NCBI GenBank assembly: GCA_036231565.1
Contig: JAZAHA010000062.1
Span: 1-64,000, forward strand
From: Maricaulis sp036231565
GTDB lineage: Bacteria > Pseudomonadota > Alphaproteobacteria > Caulobacterales > Maricaulaceae
Reading direction: 5' to 3'
Length of the DNA stretch: 64,000 nucleotides
The notes under the pieces were generated by a model. That model had not been told where the DNA came from. It saw only the letters and a program-made list of their open reading frames with translations, and made no database searches. Shown here piece by piece: positions 52,447 to 61,339 of this stretch (the first letter of the stretch is position 1; every line of letters begins with the position of its first letter). Both the position numbers and the translations under genes were made by a program.

Positions 52447-53568
52447 ATGTCCCAATCCACCATCCAGATCTGGTCCTGGCTGCACAAATGGTCGAGCCTG
52501 GTGTGCACGCTCTTCCTCCTGATGCTGTGCGTCACGGGGCTGCCGCTGATCTTCCATCACGAGATCGAACACCTCACCGGTGAGGAATACGTCATGCCGG
52601 ATCTGCCCGGCGATGACGGGCTGGAAAGCCTCGACACGGTGCTTGCCGAAGCGCTGGCCTCGCGGCCGGGCGAGGTCGGCCTGTTCATGAGTTTCGACGA
52701 GGACCGGCCGGTGGTGAATGTCACCTCGGGCCCGGCCTATGACGCGCCGGAACGGCAGATGACGCTGATGTCGCTGGACTGGCGCTCGGCGGACTTCGTG
52801 CCGCCGCCGGTGGAAGAGGGGATCATGGCGGTGATCCTCCAGCTGCATATCGACATGTTCCTGGGTCTGCCGGGGAAGTTCTTCCTGGGAGCGATGGGCG
52901 CGCTCTTTGTCGTCGCCATGGTGTCCGGCGTGGTGCTCTACGCCCCCTTCATGCGCAAGCATGATTTCGGCACGCTGCGTGTGTCCAGAAGCCGCCGGGT
53001 GAAATGGCTCGACTGGCACAATCTCCTCGGCATTGTCACTCTGGCCTGGGCGAGCGTCGTGGGCCTGACCGGTGTCATCAACGCCTTCTCCGAGCCGATT
53101 ACCGCGACCTGGCAGGCGACCCAACTGGGCGAGATGACGGCAGGCTATCGCGAGGCCGAACCGCCAGCCGCGCTGGGCTCGATCCAGGACGCGATCGATG
53201 CGGTGACGACAGCGGCGCCCGGCATGCGGGTGCAGTTCGTGGCCTTCCCGGGCGGGCTCTACTCCACCGATCATCACTATGCCGTCTTCCTGCAGGGCGC
53301 GACGCCGCTGACCAAGCGCCTGCTGACGGTCGGCCTGGTGGACGCGGTGACCGGCGAGCTGACCGATATCCGCCCCATGCCCTGGTACATGCAGGCGCTG
53401 CTGCTCTCCCAGCCGCTGCATTTCGGCGATTATGGCGGCCTGCCGATGAAAATCCTCTGGGCGCTGCTCGATCTGGTGACGATCGTGGTGCTCGGCTCGG
53501 GTGTCTATCTGTGGCTCGCCCGCCGCAAGCGGCCGGTCCGCACGCTGATGGCGGAGGCCGAAGCATGA
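52447..53568 (+). CDS. PepSY-associated membrane protein (iron uptake)
   Basis: A 373-residue protein with four membrane spans (IWSWLHKWSSLVCTLFLLMLCVTGLPLIF at the start, then near 160, 205 and 340) and PepSY domains between them. The His in WLHKW and HHEIEHL are typical of the family that reduces or handles ferric siderophore at the inner membrane. The start ATG 52447 was chosen because it begins at the conserved WSWLHKW block. It is followed by a small membrane protein and a siderophore receptor. Confidence 0.88.
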   Translation: MSQSTIQIWSWLHKWSSLVCTLFLLMLCVTGLPLIFHHEIEHLTGEEYVMPDLPGDDGLESLDTVLAEALASRPGEVGLFMSFDEDRPVVNVTSGPAYDAPERQMTLMSLDWRSADFVPPPVEEGIMAVILQLHIDMFLGLPGKFFLGAMGALFVVAMVSGVVLYAPFMRKHDFGTLRVSRSRRVKWLDWHNLLGIVTLAWASVVGLTGVINAFSEPITATWQATQLGEMTAGYREAEPPAALGSIQDAIDAVTTAAPGMRVQFVAFPGGLYSTDHHYAVFLQGATPLTKRLLTVGLVDAVTGELTDIRPMPWYMQALLLSQPLHFGDYGGLPMKILWALLDLVTIVVLGSGVYLWLARRKRPVRTLMAEAEA

Positions 53569-53762
53569 GCCGCACTGCCGCCACACCCCGCCGCCGCAGC
53601 CTCGGCGCGATCTTCGTCATGCCTGCACTGATCGGCCTGTTTAGCCTGATCGGTCTTGTCAGTGCGCTGGCCGGTGACGGTTTCAGCGACATCCTCTCCT
53701 GGGCCGGCCTGGCCGTGCCCCTGATCGCCATCGTCTGGGCCCGGACCCGGCGGCGGCAATGA
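53565..53762 (+). CDS. Small two-helix membrane protein
   Basis: A 65-residue protein overlapping the PepSY gene by ATGA (53565-53568). Two hydrophobic segments (IFVMPALIGLFSLIGLVSALA and ILSWAGLAVPLIAIVWA) are flanked by basic ends (TPRRRS, TRRRQ). It is a common but unnamed companion between PepSY proteins and TonB-dependent receptors. The role is unknown. Confidence 0.7.
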   Translation: MSRTAATPRRRSLGAIFVMPALIGLFSLIGLVSALAGDGFSDILSWAGLAVPLIAIVWARTRRRQ

Positions 53763-53814
53763 CCTCCCCGAAGCAAGCAACCTCCCCCAAGAAGAAGACA
53801 GAAAGCTCACACCC

Positions 53815-55935
53815 ATGACCTTCCGCTCCCTCTGCCTCGCCGCGACCGCCATCGGTGCCGTTGCCGCAGCGCCCGCCTTCGCCCAGACCGCTGATGAGGA
53901 CGTCATCATCGTCACGGCGCCGGACTATGTGCCGCTCGGCTCGGAAGCCGCCAACAAGACCGGCATGCCGCTGATCGAGACGCCGCAATCGGTCTCGCTG
54001 ATCTCGCGCGACCAGATCGACCTGCTCGACTGGAATAATCTCTCCCAGACCGTGCGCTATGTGGCCGGTGTGACGGGCGAGAATTACGGCCCGGACATGC
54101 GCGTCGACTGGCTGACCATGCGGGGCTTCGAGCCGGTGCAGTTCCTGGACGGCACGCGCGGCTCCATCGGCTCGATCGCCAATACCGGTCTTGATCTCTA
54201 TGGCGCGGAAGAAGTGCGCATCCTGCGCGGCCCGTCGGCCGCACTCTACGGCCTCACCCCGCCGGGCGGCCTGGTCGATATCGTCTCGCGCCGTCCGCGT
54301 GAGGAATTCGGCGGCGAGATCGGTGTGGAAGTCGGCAATCAGGATCTCTGGCAGATCAATGGCGACGTCACCGGCGCCCTGTCGGACACGGTCTCGGCGC
54401 GCCTGACGGGCCTCTACCGCGAAGGCGGCAGCCAGACGCGCGGTGTCGATACCGACCGCACCTATATCGCGCCGGCCCTGACCTGGCAGGCTTCGCCGCG
54501 CACCACGCTGACCCTGCTGGCCTATTATCAGGATGACGGCATCTATGGCGACGGCATGGGCTTTTTCCCGTCCCAGGGCACGCTGACGCCCAATCCCAAC
54601 GGGCCGATCCCGGTCGACGCCAATCTGGGCGAGACCAGTTATAACCGGTTCGAGCGCGAGCATTACGGCGTCGGCTATGAGTTCTCCCACGAATTCGAGG
54701 GCGGCATCGCGCTCACCCAGAACCTGAAATACACGGATCTGGAATCCATCCAGCGCGGCATTGGCGGCAATGGTTTCGTCGATGCGGACTTCAACGGCAC
54801 GCCGGACGATTACCGCACGGTGAGCCGCTATTCCTTCTCCTTCGACGAGAATGTCGACACGCTGTCGGTGGATACGCGGCTGGCGGGCACCTTCACCACC
54901 GGCGCGATCGAGCACGATCTGACCGGCGGTCTGGACTGGCGCGAATACGATTATATCGGCGCCTCGGCCTTCTCCTTCGCCGGCATCCCGACCATCGACA
55001 TCTATAATCCGGTCTACGGCCACACCATCGCCGACCTGCCGACCGCGCCCTTCGACAGCACCCTGCAGCAGCAGACCGGTCTCTACCTCGTCGACCAGGC
55101 GCGCCTGGACAACTGGATCGCCACGCTGACCGTGCGTCATGACTGGGTGAAGACCGAACAGCGCCTGGCCGGTATCGACCATGATGATGACGACACGTCC
55201 TGGACGGCGGGCCTGGCCTACCGGTTCGACAATGGTCTCGTGCCCTACGTCTCCTGGGCGAGCAGCTTCCAGCCGGCGGCCGGTTCCGACCGCAATGGCG
55301 TGGCCTTCGACCCGACGCGCGGCGAACAGGTGGAAGCCGGTGTGAAATACCAGCCGGATCTGGGTCCGGACACGCGTGTCTTCGCGACGGCGGCGGTCTA
55401 TCGCCTGGTACAGGACAATGTGCTGACGCCGGATCCTCAGAACGCTGCGGGCGAGAGCTTCCAGGTGCAGACCGGTGAAGTGGAAGTCTCCGGCTTCGAG
55501 GTCGAATTCGTCGGCCGTTTCCGCGAGCGTCTGAGCCTCAATGCCGCCCTGACCTGGACCGACAGCGAAGTCACCCGCTCCAACGGTCCCGACCTGGGCG
55601 CCGAACTGCCGGTCGTGCCCAGCTTCCAGGCCTCCGCCCTGGTCGACTACACGATCCAGGAAGGCCGGCTTGCCGGCCTTGGCGCCTCGCTGGGCGCGCG
55701 CTTCATGGCTGAAAGCGCCGGCAATCTGCCGTCTGCCTGGACGCCGGAAGTCTACACCAACCCGTCCGTCACCCTGTTCGACGGCTCGGTGCACTATGAC
55801 TATGCCGACTGGCGTGTGGCGGTCTCCGGTTCGAACCTGTTCGACGAGACCTATGTTGCGCGTTGCTATTCTGCCGTGAACTGCTTCTACGGCGCTCCGC
55901 GCACCGTGCGCGCCAGCGTGACGCGGCGGTTCTGA
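53815..55935 (+). CDS. TonB-dependent siderophore receptor
   Basis: A 706-residue outer-membrane receptor. The signal peptide ends at AFAQ (residue ~24). The plug domain (about 40-150) has MPLIETPQSVSLISRDQIDLLDW, VRYVAGVTGENYGPD, FLDGTRGSIGS and VRILRGPSAALYGLTPPGGLVDIVSRRP. The beta-barrel follows to the terminal aromatic (VTRRF). Sequence class is FhuA/FecA-like ferric-siderophore. The particular siderophore cannot be named. The gene lies 53 bp after the small membrane gene and is probably Fur-controlled from the box at 52406. Confidence 0.95.
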   Translation: MTFRSLCLAATAIGAVAAAPAFAQTADEDVIIVTAPDYVPLGSEAANKTGMPLIETPQSVSLISRDQIDLLDWNNLSQTVRYVAGVTGENYGPDMRVDWLTMRGFEPVQFLDGTRGSIGSIANTGLDLYGAEEVRILRGPSAALYGLTPPGGLVDIVSRRPREEFGGEIGVEVGNQDLWQINGDVTGALSDTVSARLTGLYREGGSQTRGVDTDRTYIAPALTWQASPRTTLTLLAYYQDDGIYGDGMGFFPSQGTLTPNPNGPIPVDANLGETSYNRFEREHYGVGYEFSHEFEGGIALTQNLKYTDLESIQRGIGGNGFVDADFNGTPDDYRTVSRYSFSFDENVDTLSVDTRLAGTFTTGAIEHDLTGGLDWREYDYIGASAFSFAGIPTIDIYNPVYGHTIADLPTAPFDSTLQQQTGLYLVDQARLDNWIATLTVRHDWVKTEQRLAGIDHDDDDTSWTAGLAYRFDNGLVPYVSWASSFQPAAGSDRNGVAFDPTRGEQVEAGVKYQPDLGPDTRVFATAAVYRLVQDNVLTPDPQNAAGESFQVQTGEVEVSGFEVEFVGRFRERLSLNAALTWTDSEVTRSNGPDLGAELPVVPSFQASALVDYTIQEGRLAGLGASLGARFMAESAGNLPSAWTPEVYTNPSVTLFDGSVHYDYADWRVAVSGSNLFDETYVARCYSAVNCFYGAPRTVRASVTRRF

Positions 55936-55993
55936 CAAGAGCTGCTACAAGCGCGTCACCTCTCGCCGTGTGCGTGAGGTGACGCGCACCGAA

Positions 55994-56100
55994 CCGTCAT
56001 TCCGGCGAAAGCCGGAACCCAGGTCGCAGAGCGGGGCGGGGCCTTTCCTGGAAGAAGCGGGCCATATGATCTGGGTCCTGACTTTCGTCAGGATGACGGT
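55994..56100. repeat. 107-bp intergenic repeat, copy A
   Basis: It starts CCGTCATTCCGGCGAAAGCC and ends ATGACGGT, bounded by imperfect inverted ends. A near-identical copy in the same orientation lies at 56877-56982 (two substitutions seen). It is related to the element at 26153. Confidence 0.75.
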
Positions 56101-56121
56101 TTGAGGGGGTGGCTTTCTTCC

Positions 56122-56517
56122 TCAAGGGCTGTGGGGAAACGTGCCGATCGCGTCGATCCAGCGTGTGACCAGCCGGACCAGCGCGTCTTCCCGCTCGGCG
56201 ATCTCTTCCAGCGAGCGCAGGACGACGACACCCCGGTCCGCAGCAGGCCATTTGGCCAGGCCGTCGGGATCGTCGAAGGAAAGACCGGCGTTGGTCCGGG
56301 CCCTGGCGCCGCGGTGCAGGACCATCCGCACGCCGCCCTTGCGCTCGATACCGAGGGTGACGCAATCCGTCCCGTCGCGGCTGAAATTCGGCGCATTCCA
56401 TTTGATGTCTTCAACAAGATCCGGCCCGGCGGTCCGCACGATCCCCCGCAAGCGATTGACCCGCGCCAGATCCTCGGGGCTCAGGCTTTCCAGATAGGTT
56501 TCGACGGTATCGGTCAT
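56122..56517 (-). CDS. DUF1801 family protein
   Basis: A 131-residue protein of the DUF1801/YdhG family (a small SCP2-like fold). It shows VETYLESLSPEDLARVNRLRGIVRTAGPDLVEDIKWNAPNFS, then LGIERKGGVRMVLHRG, and a helical tail. The start ATG 56517 was chosen over 56556. It stands alone between the two copies of the 107-bp repeat. Confidence 0.82.
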   Translation of the reverse strand: MTDTVETYLESLSPEDLARVNRLRGIVRTAGPDLVEDIKWNAPNFSRDGTDCVTLGIERKGGVRMVLHRGARARTNAGLSFDDPDGLAKWPAADRGVVVLRSLEEIAEREDALVRLVTRWIDAIGTFPHSP

Positions 56518-56611
56518 GGCGCGGCGTCCGGCTCGATGGTGTGGCGCGTAGAGCAAGTTCCAGGTGCGAGCCGGGCTCGCAATGGACCTTGAAACGCACG
56601 CCAGCCAGCGG

Positions 56612-56690
56612 GCCTCAGGGGTTCAGCCGGGTCAAGGGTAAAACCGCAACGCGGCGCCCGGCGCCCTTGACCCGGCTGAACCCCTGAGGC
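56612..56690. repeat. 27-bp perfect inverted repeat
   Basis: Arm 56612-56638 (beginning GCCTCAGGGGTTCAGCC) is exactly complementary to 56664-56690; the loop of 25 bp contains GCGCCCGGCGC. It would form a very stable cruciform or hairpin. There is no gene in this gap (56518-57136). Confidence 0.8.
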
Positions 56691-56876
56691 GGAATTCCGG
56701 CATATGGTTCAAGGGGGAGTGAGCGGGAAGGCCCACTCCTTCACCACCCCCCGATTTCTCCCGGCCGGAGGCCTGCGAAGGCAGGCCGCAGTGCCGGGGT
56801 CCAGGGTCAGCGGGGCGGTTCCCGGTGAAGGCGTGGCGCCGCTGCAGCTGCGCGTTTCTCCCGGCACGCTCCGAAG

Positions 56877-56982
56877 CGTCATTCCGACGAAAGCCGGAAC
56901 CCAGGTCGCAGAGCGAGGCGGGGCCTTTCCTGGAAGAAGCGGGCCATATGATCTGGGTCCTGACTTTCGTCAGGATGACGGT
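56877..56982. repeat. 106-bp intergenic repeat, copy B
   Basis: It differs from copy A (55994-56100) at only two bases seen by eye and is in the same orientation. The intervening segment holds the DUF1801 gene and the 27-bp inverted repeat. Confidence 0.75.
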
Positions 56983-56999
56983 TTGTGGGGTGGCGTCTT

Positions 57000-57075
57000 T
57001 CTTTCCCATTTCATGGGGAAGTAGGCCCCTCCACCGCTTCGCGGTCCCCCTCCCCGCGAAGCGGGGAGGAAAAGG
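57000..57075. repeat. Two-hairpin intergenic repeat
   Basis: TTCCCCATG...CATGGGGAA-like and CCGC-TTC-GCGG, then CCTCCCCGC/GCGGGGAGG. Read on the minus strand it is CCTCCCCGC...GCGGGGAGG, GGGGACC, GC-GAA-GC, GGTGGAG, the same layout as 11326. Confidence 0.6.
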
Positions 57076-57083
57076 CCACAAAC

Positions 57084-57107
57084 AAAAACGGCGCCCATCG
57101 GGCGCCG
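57084..57107 (-). terminator. Rho-independent terminator of greA
   Basis: On the minus strand CGGCGCCC-GAT-GGGCGCCG is followed by TTTTTG, just beyond the greA stop at 57137. Confidence 0.8.
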
Positions 57108-57136
57108 CTTTGCATTGTCTGCGATGTCGCCGGGGC

Positions 57137-57613
57137 CTAGCCGTTCCAGCTCACATTCATGATCTCGTAGCTCTTCAGACCGCCCGGGGCGTTGACCTCG
57201 ATGACGTCGCCCACCTCCTTGTTGATCATCGCGCGGGCGATGGGGGAGGAGATGGAGATCTTGCCGGACTTCACGTCGGATTCGTCGTCGCCGACGATCT
57301 GGTAGGTGGCTTCCTCTTCGGTGTCCTCGTCGAGCACCGTAACGGTCGCACCGAACTTCACCGTGTCGCCCGACATCTTGGCGATATCGATCACCTGGGC
57401 GCGCGCCAGCTTGTCCTCGAGTTCCTGGACCCGGCCCTCGATATAGCCCTGGCGTTCCTTCGCCGCGTGATATTCGGCGTTTTCCGACAGGTCGCCGTGT
57501 TCGCGCGCTTCGGAAATCGCGGCGATCACCGCCGGACGTTCGACGGATTTGAGATGTTTCAGCTCTTCGTCGAGGGCTTTATGCCCGGCGACGGTCATCG
57601 GGATCTTGTTCAT
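57137..57613 (-). CDS. greA: Transcription elongation factor GreA
   Basis: A 158-residue GreA that stimulates RNA cleavage by backtracked RNA polymerase. It has an N-terminal coiled coil (EELKHLKSVERPAVIAAISEAREHGDLSENAEYHAAKERQ with the catalytic acidic tip) and a C-terminal FKBP-like domain (YQIVGDDESDVKSGKISISSPIARAMI). The standard start is ATG 57613. It lies 54 bp after carB on the same strand and ends at a terminator, so carB and greA may be one transcript. Confidence 0.96.
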   Translation of the reverse strand: MNKIPMTVAGHKALDEELKHLKSVERPAVIAAISEAREHGDLSENAEYHAAKERQGYIEGRVQELEDKLARAQVIDIAKMSGDTVKFGATVTVLDEDTEEEATYQIVGDDESDVKSGKISISSPIARAMINKEVGDVIEVNAPGGLKSYEIMNVSWNG

Positions 57614-57667
57614 ACGACCACTTATCTTCGGGAGTGGAAGGCAGGCTAGCCTCCACGAAGTTGACCA

Positions 57668-60600
57668 TCAAGAGTAGGTCTGCAGGGCCACAGGTTCAAG
57701 CGCTCCTTCATCGATCCGGCGCAAGGACAGGATTGCGGCGCGTGCGGCCGAGGCTGTCGTGTAGCACGGGATGCGCATGTCCAGGGCCGTACGGCGGATC
57801 GAATAGCTGTCCAGATGCGACTGGCGGCCCTCGGTGGTGTTGAAGATCAGCTGGACTTCGCCGTTCTTCATCAGGTCGACAATGTGCGGCCGGCCCTCGA
57901 AAACCTTGTTGACGCGGGTCACCGGCACGCCGGCATCCTCGAACACGGTGGCGGTGCCGGCCGTGGCGAGAATCTTGAAGCCGAGCATCACCAGAACGCG
58001 CGCCGGCTCGACCATGGCGGCCTTGTCGCCCTCGCGCAGCGAGATGAAGACACCGCCCTTGCGCGGCAGTTTCACGCCGGCGCCGAGTTCGGCCTTGGCG
58101 AAGGCGGCCTCGAACAGGGTGTCGATGCCCATCACCTCGCCGGTGGAGCGCATTTCCGGGCCCAGAACCGGGTCGACGCCCGGGAAGCGCGCCCAGGGCA
58201 TCACCGCTTCCTTGACGGAGATGTGCTTGGGCGCCGGATCCTTCAGGCCGAAATCCTTCAGCTTGGCACCGGCCATCACCTTGGCGGCGATCTTGGCGAC
58301 CGGCTGGCCGATGGCCTTGGCCACGAAGGGCACGGTGCGCGAGGCGCGCGGATTGACTTCGAGCACGTAGATCTCGCCGCCCTTCACCGCGAACTGTACG
58401 TTCATCAGGCCCTTCACGCCGATGGCCTTGGCCATGGCGACAGCTTCGGCCTTCAGCTCGTCGACCATTTCTTTCGAGAGCGAGTAGGGCGGCAGCGAGC
58501 AGGCGCTGTCGCCGGAGTGGACGCCGGCTTCCTCGATATGCTGCATCACGCCGGCCACCCACACATCCTCGCCGTCGCAGATCGCGTCGACATCGACCTC
58601 GTCGGCATCGGTGAGATAGCGGTCCAGCAGGAGCGGGGACTTGCCGGAGACGTGCACGGCTTCGCGCAGATAGCGGTCGAAACTGTCGATCTCGCGGATG
58701 ATCTCCATCGCCCGGCCGCCCAGCACATAGGAGGGGCGCAGCACCAGCGGGAAGCCGAGCTTCTCGGCTTCGGCGCGGGCCTGTTCTTCGGAGGAGGCGA
58801 TGGCGTTGGGCGGCTGTTTCAGGTTCAGCCGGTCCAGCAGGTCCTTGAAGCGCCAGCGGTCTTCGGCCAGGTCGATGGCGTCCGGCGCGGTGCCGAGGAT
58901 CGGCACGCCTTCCGCTTCCAGCTCGCCGGCGATCTTCAGCGGGGTCTGGCCGCCATACTGGACGACCACGCCCAACAGCTCGCCCTTTTCCTGCTCCTTG
59001 GCGATCAGTTCGAGCGTGTCCTCGAGGGTCAGCGGCTCGAAATACAGGCGGTCGGCGGTGTCGTAATCGGTCGAGACGGTTTCCGGATTGCAGTTCACCA
59101 TGATCGACTCGATGCCCATCTCGCCGAAGGCGAAAGCGGCATGGCAGCAGCAATAGTCGAACTCGATGCCCTGGCCGATCCGGTTCGGGCCGCCGCCGAG
59201 GATGATGGCTTTCTTCGCATCCGAAGGATCGCTCTCGCAATCCGCCGTCTCGCTGCCGAAGGCCGGCATCTCGTAGGTGGAATACATGTAGGGCGTCGCG
59301 GCGAAGAATTCGGCGGCGCAGGTGTCGACCCGTTTGAAGACCGGGCGCACGCCCAGGGCGCGGCGCGCCTTGCGCACATCGGCTTCCTCGCACCTGACGA
59401 GCTTGGCCAGGCGGGCATCCGAGAAGCCCATGGCCTTGAGATTGCGGAAGCCTTCGGCGGTTTCCGGCAGGCCCAGTGTCGTCACGTCTTCCTCGGCGTG
59501 GACGATCGCCTCGATCTGGCGCAGGAACCAGGGCTCGTACAGCGAGGCAGCGCGCACTTCCTCGACGCTCAGGCCTTCGCGGAAAGCCTGGGCAATGACG
59601 CGCAGACGGTCCGGCGTGGCCACCGACAGGGCGGCGCGCACAGCTTCCTTGCGGGCATCCTCGCTGGCGGCTTCCTCGACACCGGGGATATCGACTTCGT
59701 CGAACCCGGTCAGGCCGGTTTCCATCGAGCGCAGGGCCTTCTGCACGCTTTCATGGAAGGTGCGGCCGATCGACATGGCTTCGCCGACCGACTTCATCGA
59801 CGTGGTCAGGCGGTTGTCGGCGCCGGGATATTTCTCGAAGGCAAAGCGCGGGATCTTGGTGACGACATAGTCGATGGTCGGCTCGAAGGAGGCCGGGGTC
59901 GCACCGTCGGTGATGTCGTTGGCGATCTCGTCCAGCGTGTAGCCGACGGCCAGCTTGGCGGCCACCTTGGCGATCGGGAAGCCAGTGGCCTTGGAGGCCA
60001 GGGCCGAAGAGCGCGACACGCGCGGGTTCATCTCGATGACGACCATGCGGCCGTCTTCCGGATTGACGGCGAACTGCACGTTCGAGCCGCCGGTCTCCAC
60101 ACCGATCTCGCGCAGCACGGCCAGCGAGGCCGAGCGCATGATCTGGTATTCCTTGTCGGTCAGGGTCAGGGCCGGCGCCACCGTGATCGAGTCGCCGGTG
60201 TGCACGCCCATCGGATCGATATTCTCGATCGAGCAGATGATGATGCAATTGTCCGCCTTGTCGCGGACGACTTCCATCTCGAATTCCTTCCAGCCGACAA
60301 TGCTCTCCTCGACGAGGATTTCATCGACCGGCGAGGCATCGAGACCGGTTTTGCAGATCGCCTCGTATTCCTCGACATTGTAGGCGATGCCGCCGCCCGT
60401 GCCGCCCAGGGTGAAGGAGGGGCGGATGATCGCGGGCAGGCCGATCTCCGGCAGCACGGCCTCGGCTTCGGCCATGGTGTGGACCGTGCGCGAGCGCGGG
60501 CTTTCCAGGCCGATCTTGTCCATCGCGGCGCGGAAGCGTTCGCGGTTCTCCGCCTTGTCGATCACGTCCGCCTTGGCGCCGATCATCTCGACACCGAACA

Positions 60601-60928
60601 GGTCCAGCACGCCGCGCTTGTTCAGTTCCAGCGCGCAGTTGAGCGCGGTCTGGCCGCCCATGGTCGGCAGCAGCGCGTCCGGGCGCTCTTTTTCGATCAC
60701 CTTGGCGACCATTTCCGGCGTGATGGGCTCGATATAGGTCGCGTCCGCCAGCTCCGGATCGGTCATGATCGTGGCCGGGTTGGAATTGACCAGAATGACC
60801 CGGTAGCCCTCGGATTTCAGCGCCTTCACCGCCTGAACGCCGGAGTAGTCGAACTCGCAGGCCTGGCCGATCACGATGGGACCGGCGCCGATGATCAGGA
60901 TGGATTTGATGTCGGTGCGTTTGGGCAT
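57668..60928 (-). CDS. carB: Carbamoyl-phosphate synthase large subunit
   Basis: A 1086-residue enzyme making carbamoyl phosphate from bicarbonate, ATP and ammonia delivered by CarA, for arginine and pyrimidine synthesis. It contains the two homologous synthetase halves: the first starts ILIIGAGPIVIGQACEFDYSGVQA, with the FTLGGTGGGIAYN ATP loop near 180; the second contains ILGGGPNRIGQGIEFDYCCCHAAFA near 590 and SYVLGGRAMEII. The C-terminal allosteric MGS-like domain (last ~150 residues) is present. The standard start is ATG 60928. carA lies about 3 kb upstream, separated by other genes. Confidence 0.97.
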   Translation of the reverse strand: MPKRTDIKSILIIGAGPIVIGQACEFDYSGVQAVKALKSEGYRVILVNSNPATIMTDPELADATYIEPITPEMVAKVIEKERPDALLPTMGGQTALNCALELNKRGVLDLFGVEMIGAKADVIDKAENRERFRAAMDKIGLESPRSRTVHTMAEAEAVLPEIGLPAIIRPSFTLGGTGGGIAYNVEEYEAICKTGLDASPVDEILVEESIVGWKEFEMEVVRDKADNCIIICSIENIDPMGVHTGDSITVAPALTLTDKEYQIMRSASLAVLREIGVETGGSNVQFAVNPEDGRMVVIEMNPRVSRSSALASKATGFPIAKVAAKLAVGYTLDEIANDITDGATPASFEPTIDYVVTKIPRFAFEKYPGADNRLTTSMKSVGEAMSIGRTFHESVQKALRSMETGLTGFDEVDIPGVEEAASEDARKEAVRAALSVATPDRLRVIAQAFREGLSVEEVRAASLYEPWFLRQIEAIVHAEEDVTTLGLPETAEGFRNLKAMGFSDARLAKLVRCEEADVRKARRALGVRPVFKRVDTCAAEFFAATPYMYSTYEMPAFGSETADCESDPSDAKKAIILGGGPNRIGQGIEFDYCCCHAAFAFGEMGIESIMVNCNPETVSTDYDTADRLYFEPLTLEDTLELIAKEQEKGELLGVVVQYGGQTPLKIAGELEAEGVPILGTAPDAIDLAEDRWRFKDLLDRLNLKQPPNAIASSEEQARAEAEKLGFPLVLRPSYVLGGRAMEIIREIDSFDRYLREAVHVSGKSPLLLDRYLTDADEVDVDAICDGEDVWVAGVMQHIEEAGVHSGDSACSLPPYSLSKEMVDELKAEAVAMAKAIGVKGLMNVQFAVKGGEIYVLEVNPRASRTVPFVAKAIGQPVAKIAAKVMAGAKLKDFGLKDPAPKHISVKEAVMPWARFPGVDPVLGPEMRSTGEVMGIDTLFEAAFAKAELGAGVKLPRKGGVFISLREGDKAAMVEPARVLVMLGFKILATAGTATVFEDAGVPVTRVNKVFEGRPHIVDLMKNGEVQLIFNTTEGRQSHLDSYSIRRTALDMRIPCYTTASAARAAILSLRRIDEGALEPVALQTYS

Positions 60929-61148
60929 CAGCGCGGGCCTTCTTTGTCGTGCGCGCGCGCCCGTCGCGGCGGTCCCGGTCGGGATGCCGTGCAGGCGCGT
61001 CGGTTTTGGTGCTGAAGCGGGTACCTAACGCGGAATCGGAGCGAAGGCGAGGGGGAAACTGAGGGATTCGGTGCGTTAGGCCGTAACGGACTGAATTAAA
61101 TATGAAATGGCCGGCATGTTCGGGCGGGCAACAGCCGTGGCCGGCGGG

Positions 61149-61278
61149 TATCGGCAATCGGGAGAAACTGGTCCGGCCGGGCTCTGGTGTGTGAGAGAAA
61201 GCGAGACCCGGTCAGTCAGGCACGAACCGCAACGGCTGGGGGTATGGGTTGATACGGTGGTGCTCCCGATTGCCGATA
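61149..61278. repeat. 130-bp segment bounded by 16-bp perfect inverted repeats
   Basis: TATCGGCAATCGGGAG at 61149-61164 and CTCCCGATTGCCGATA at 61263-61278, with a 98-bp interior lacking a credible gene. It lies between the starts of carB and the DUF2975 gene (gap 60929-61339), so it may be a leader structure or a mobile remnant. The adjacent AT-rich stretch 61279-61330 probably holds the DUF2975 promoter. Confidence 0.55.
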
Positions 61279-61339
61279 TCTGACGATTCAACTAATATCA
61301 AAAAAAATTCAAGTGAAACTTTAATTCAGGATACAGTTC

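Noticed and set aside
53683..55938. 751-codon minus-strand frame opposite the TonB-dependent receptor
   Set aside because: The plus strand encodes a full receptor with signal peptide and plug; the reverse frame has no domain.
57815..61015. 1066-codon plus-strand frame opposite carB
   Set aside because: It is a shadow of the strongly conserved carB; no start signal.
61076..61291. 71-codon minus-strand ORF upstream of carB
   Set aside because: It spans the inverted repeat, has no ribosome site or family, and its composition is unlike a gene.
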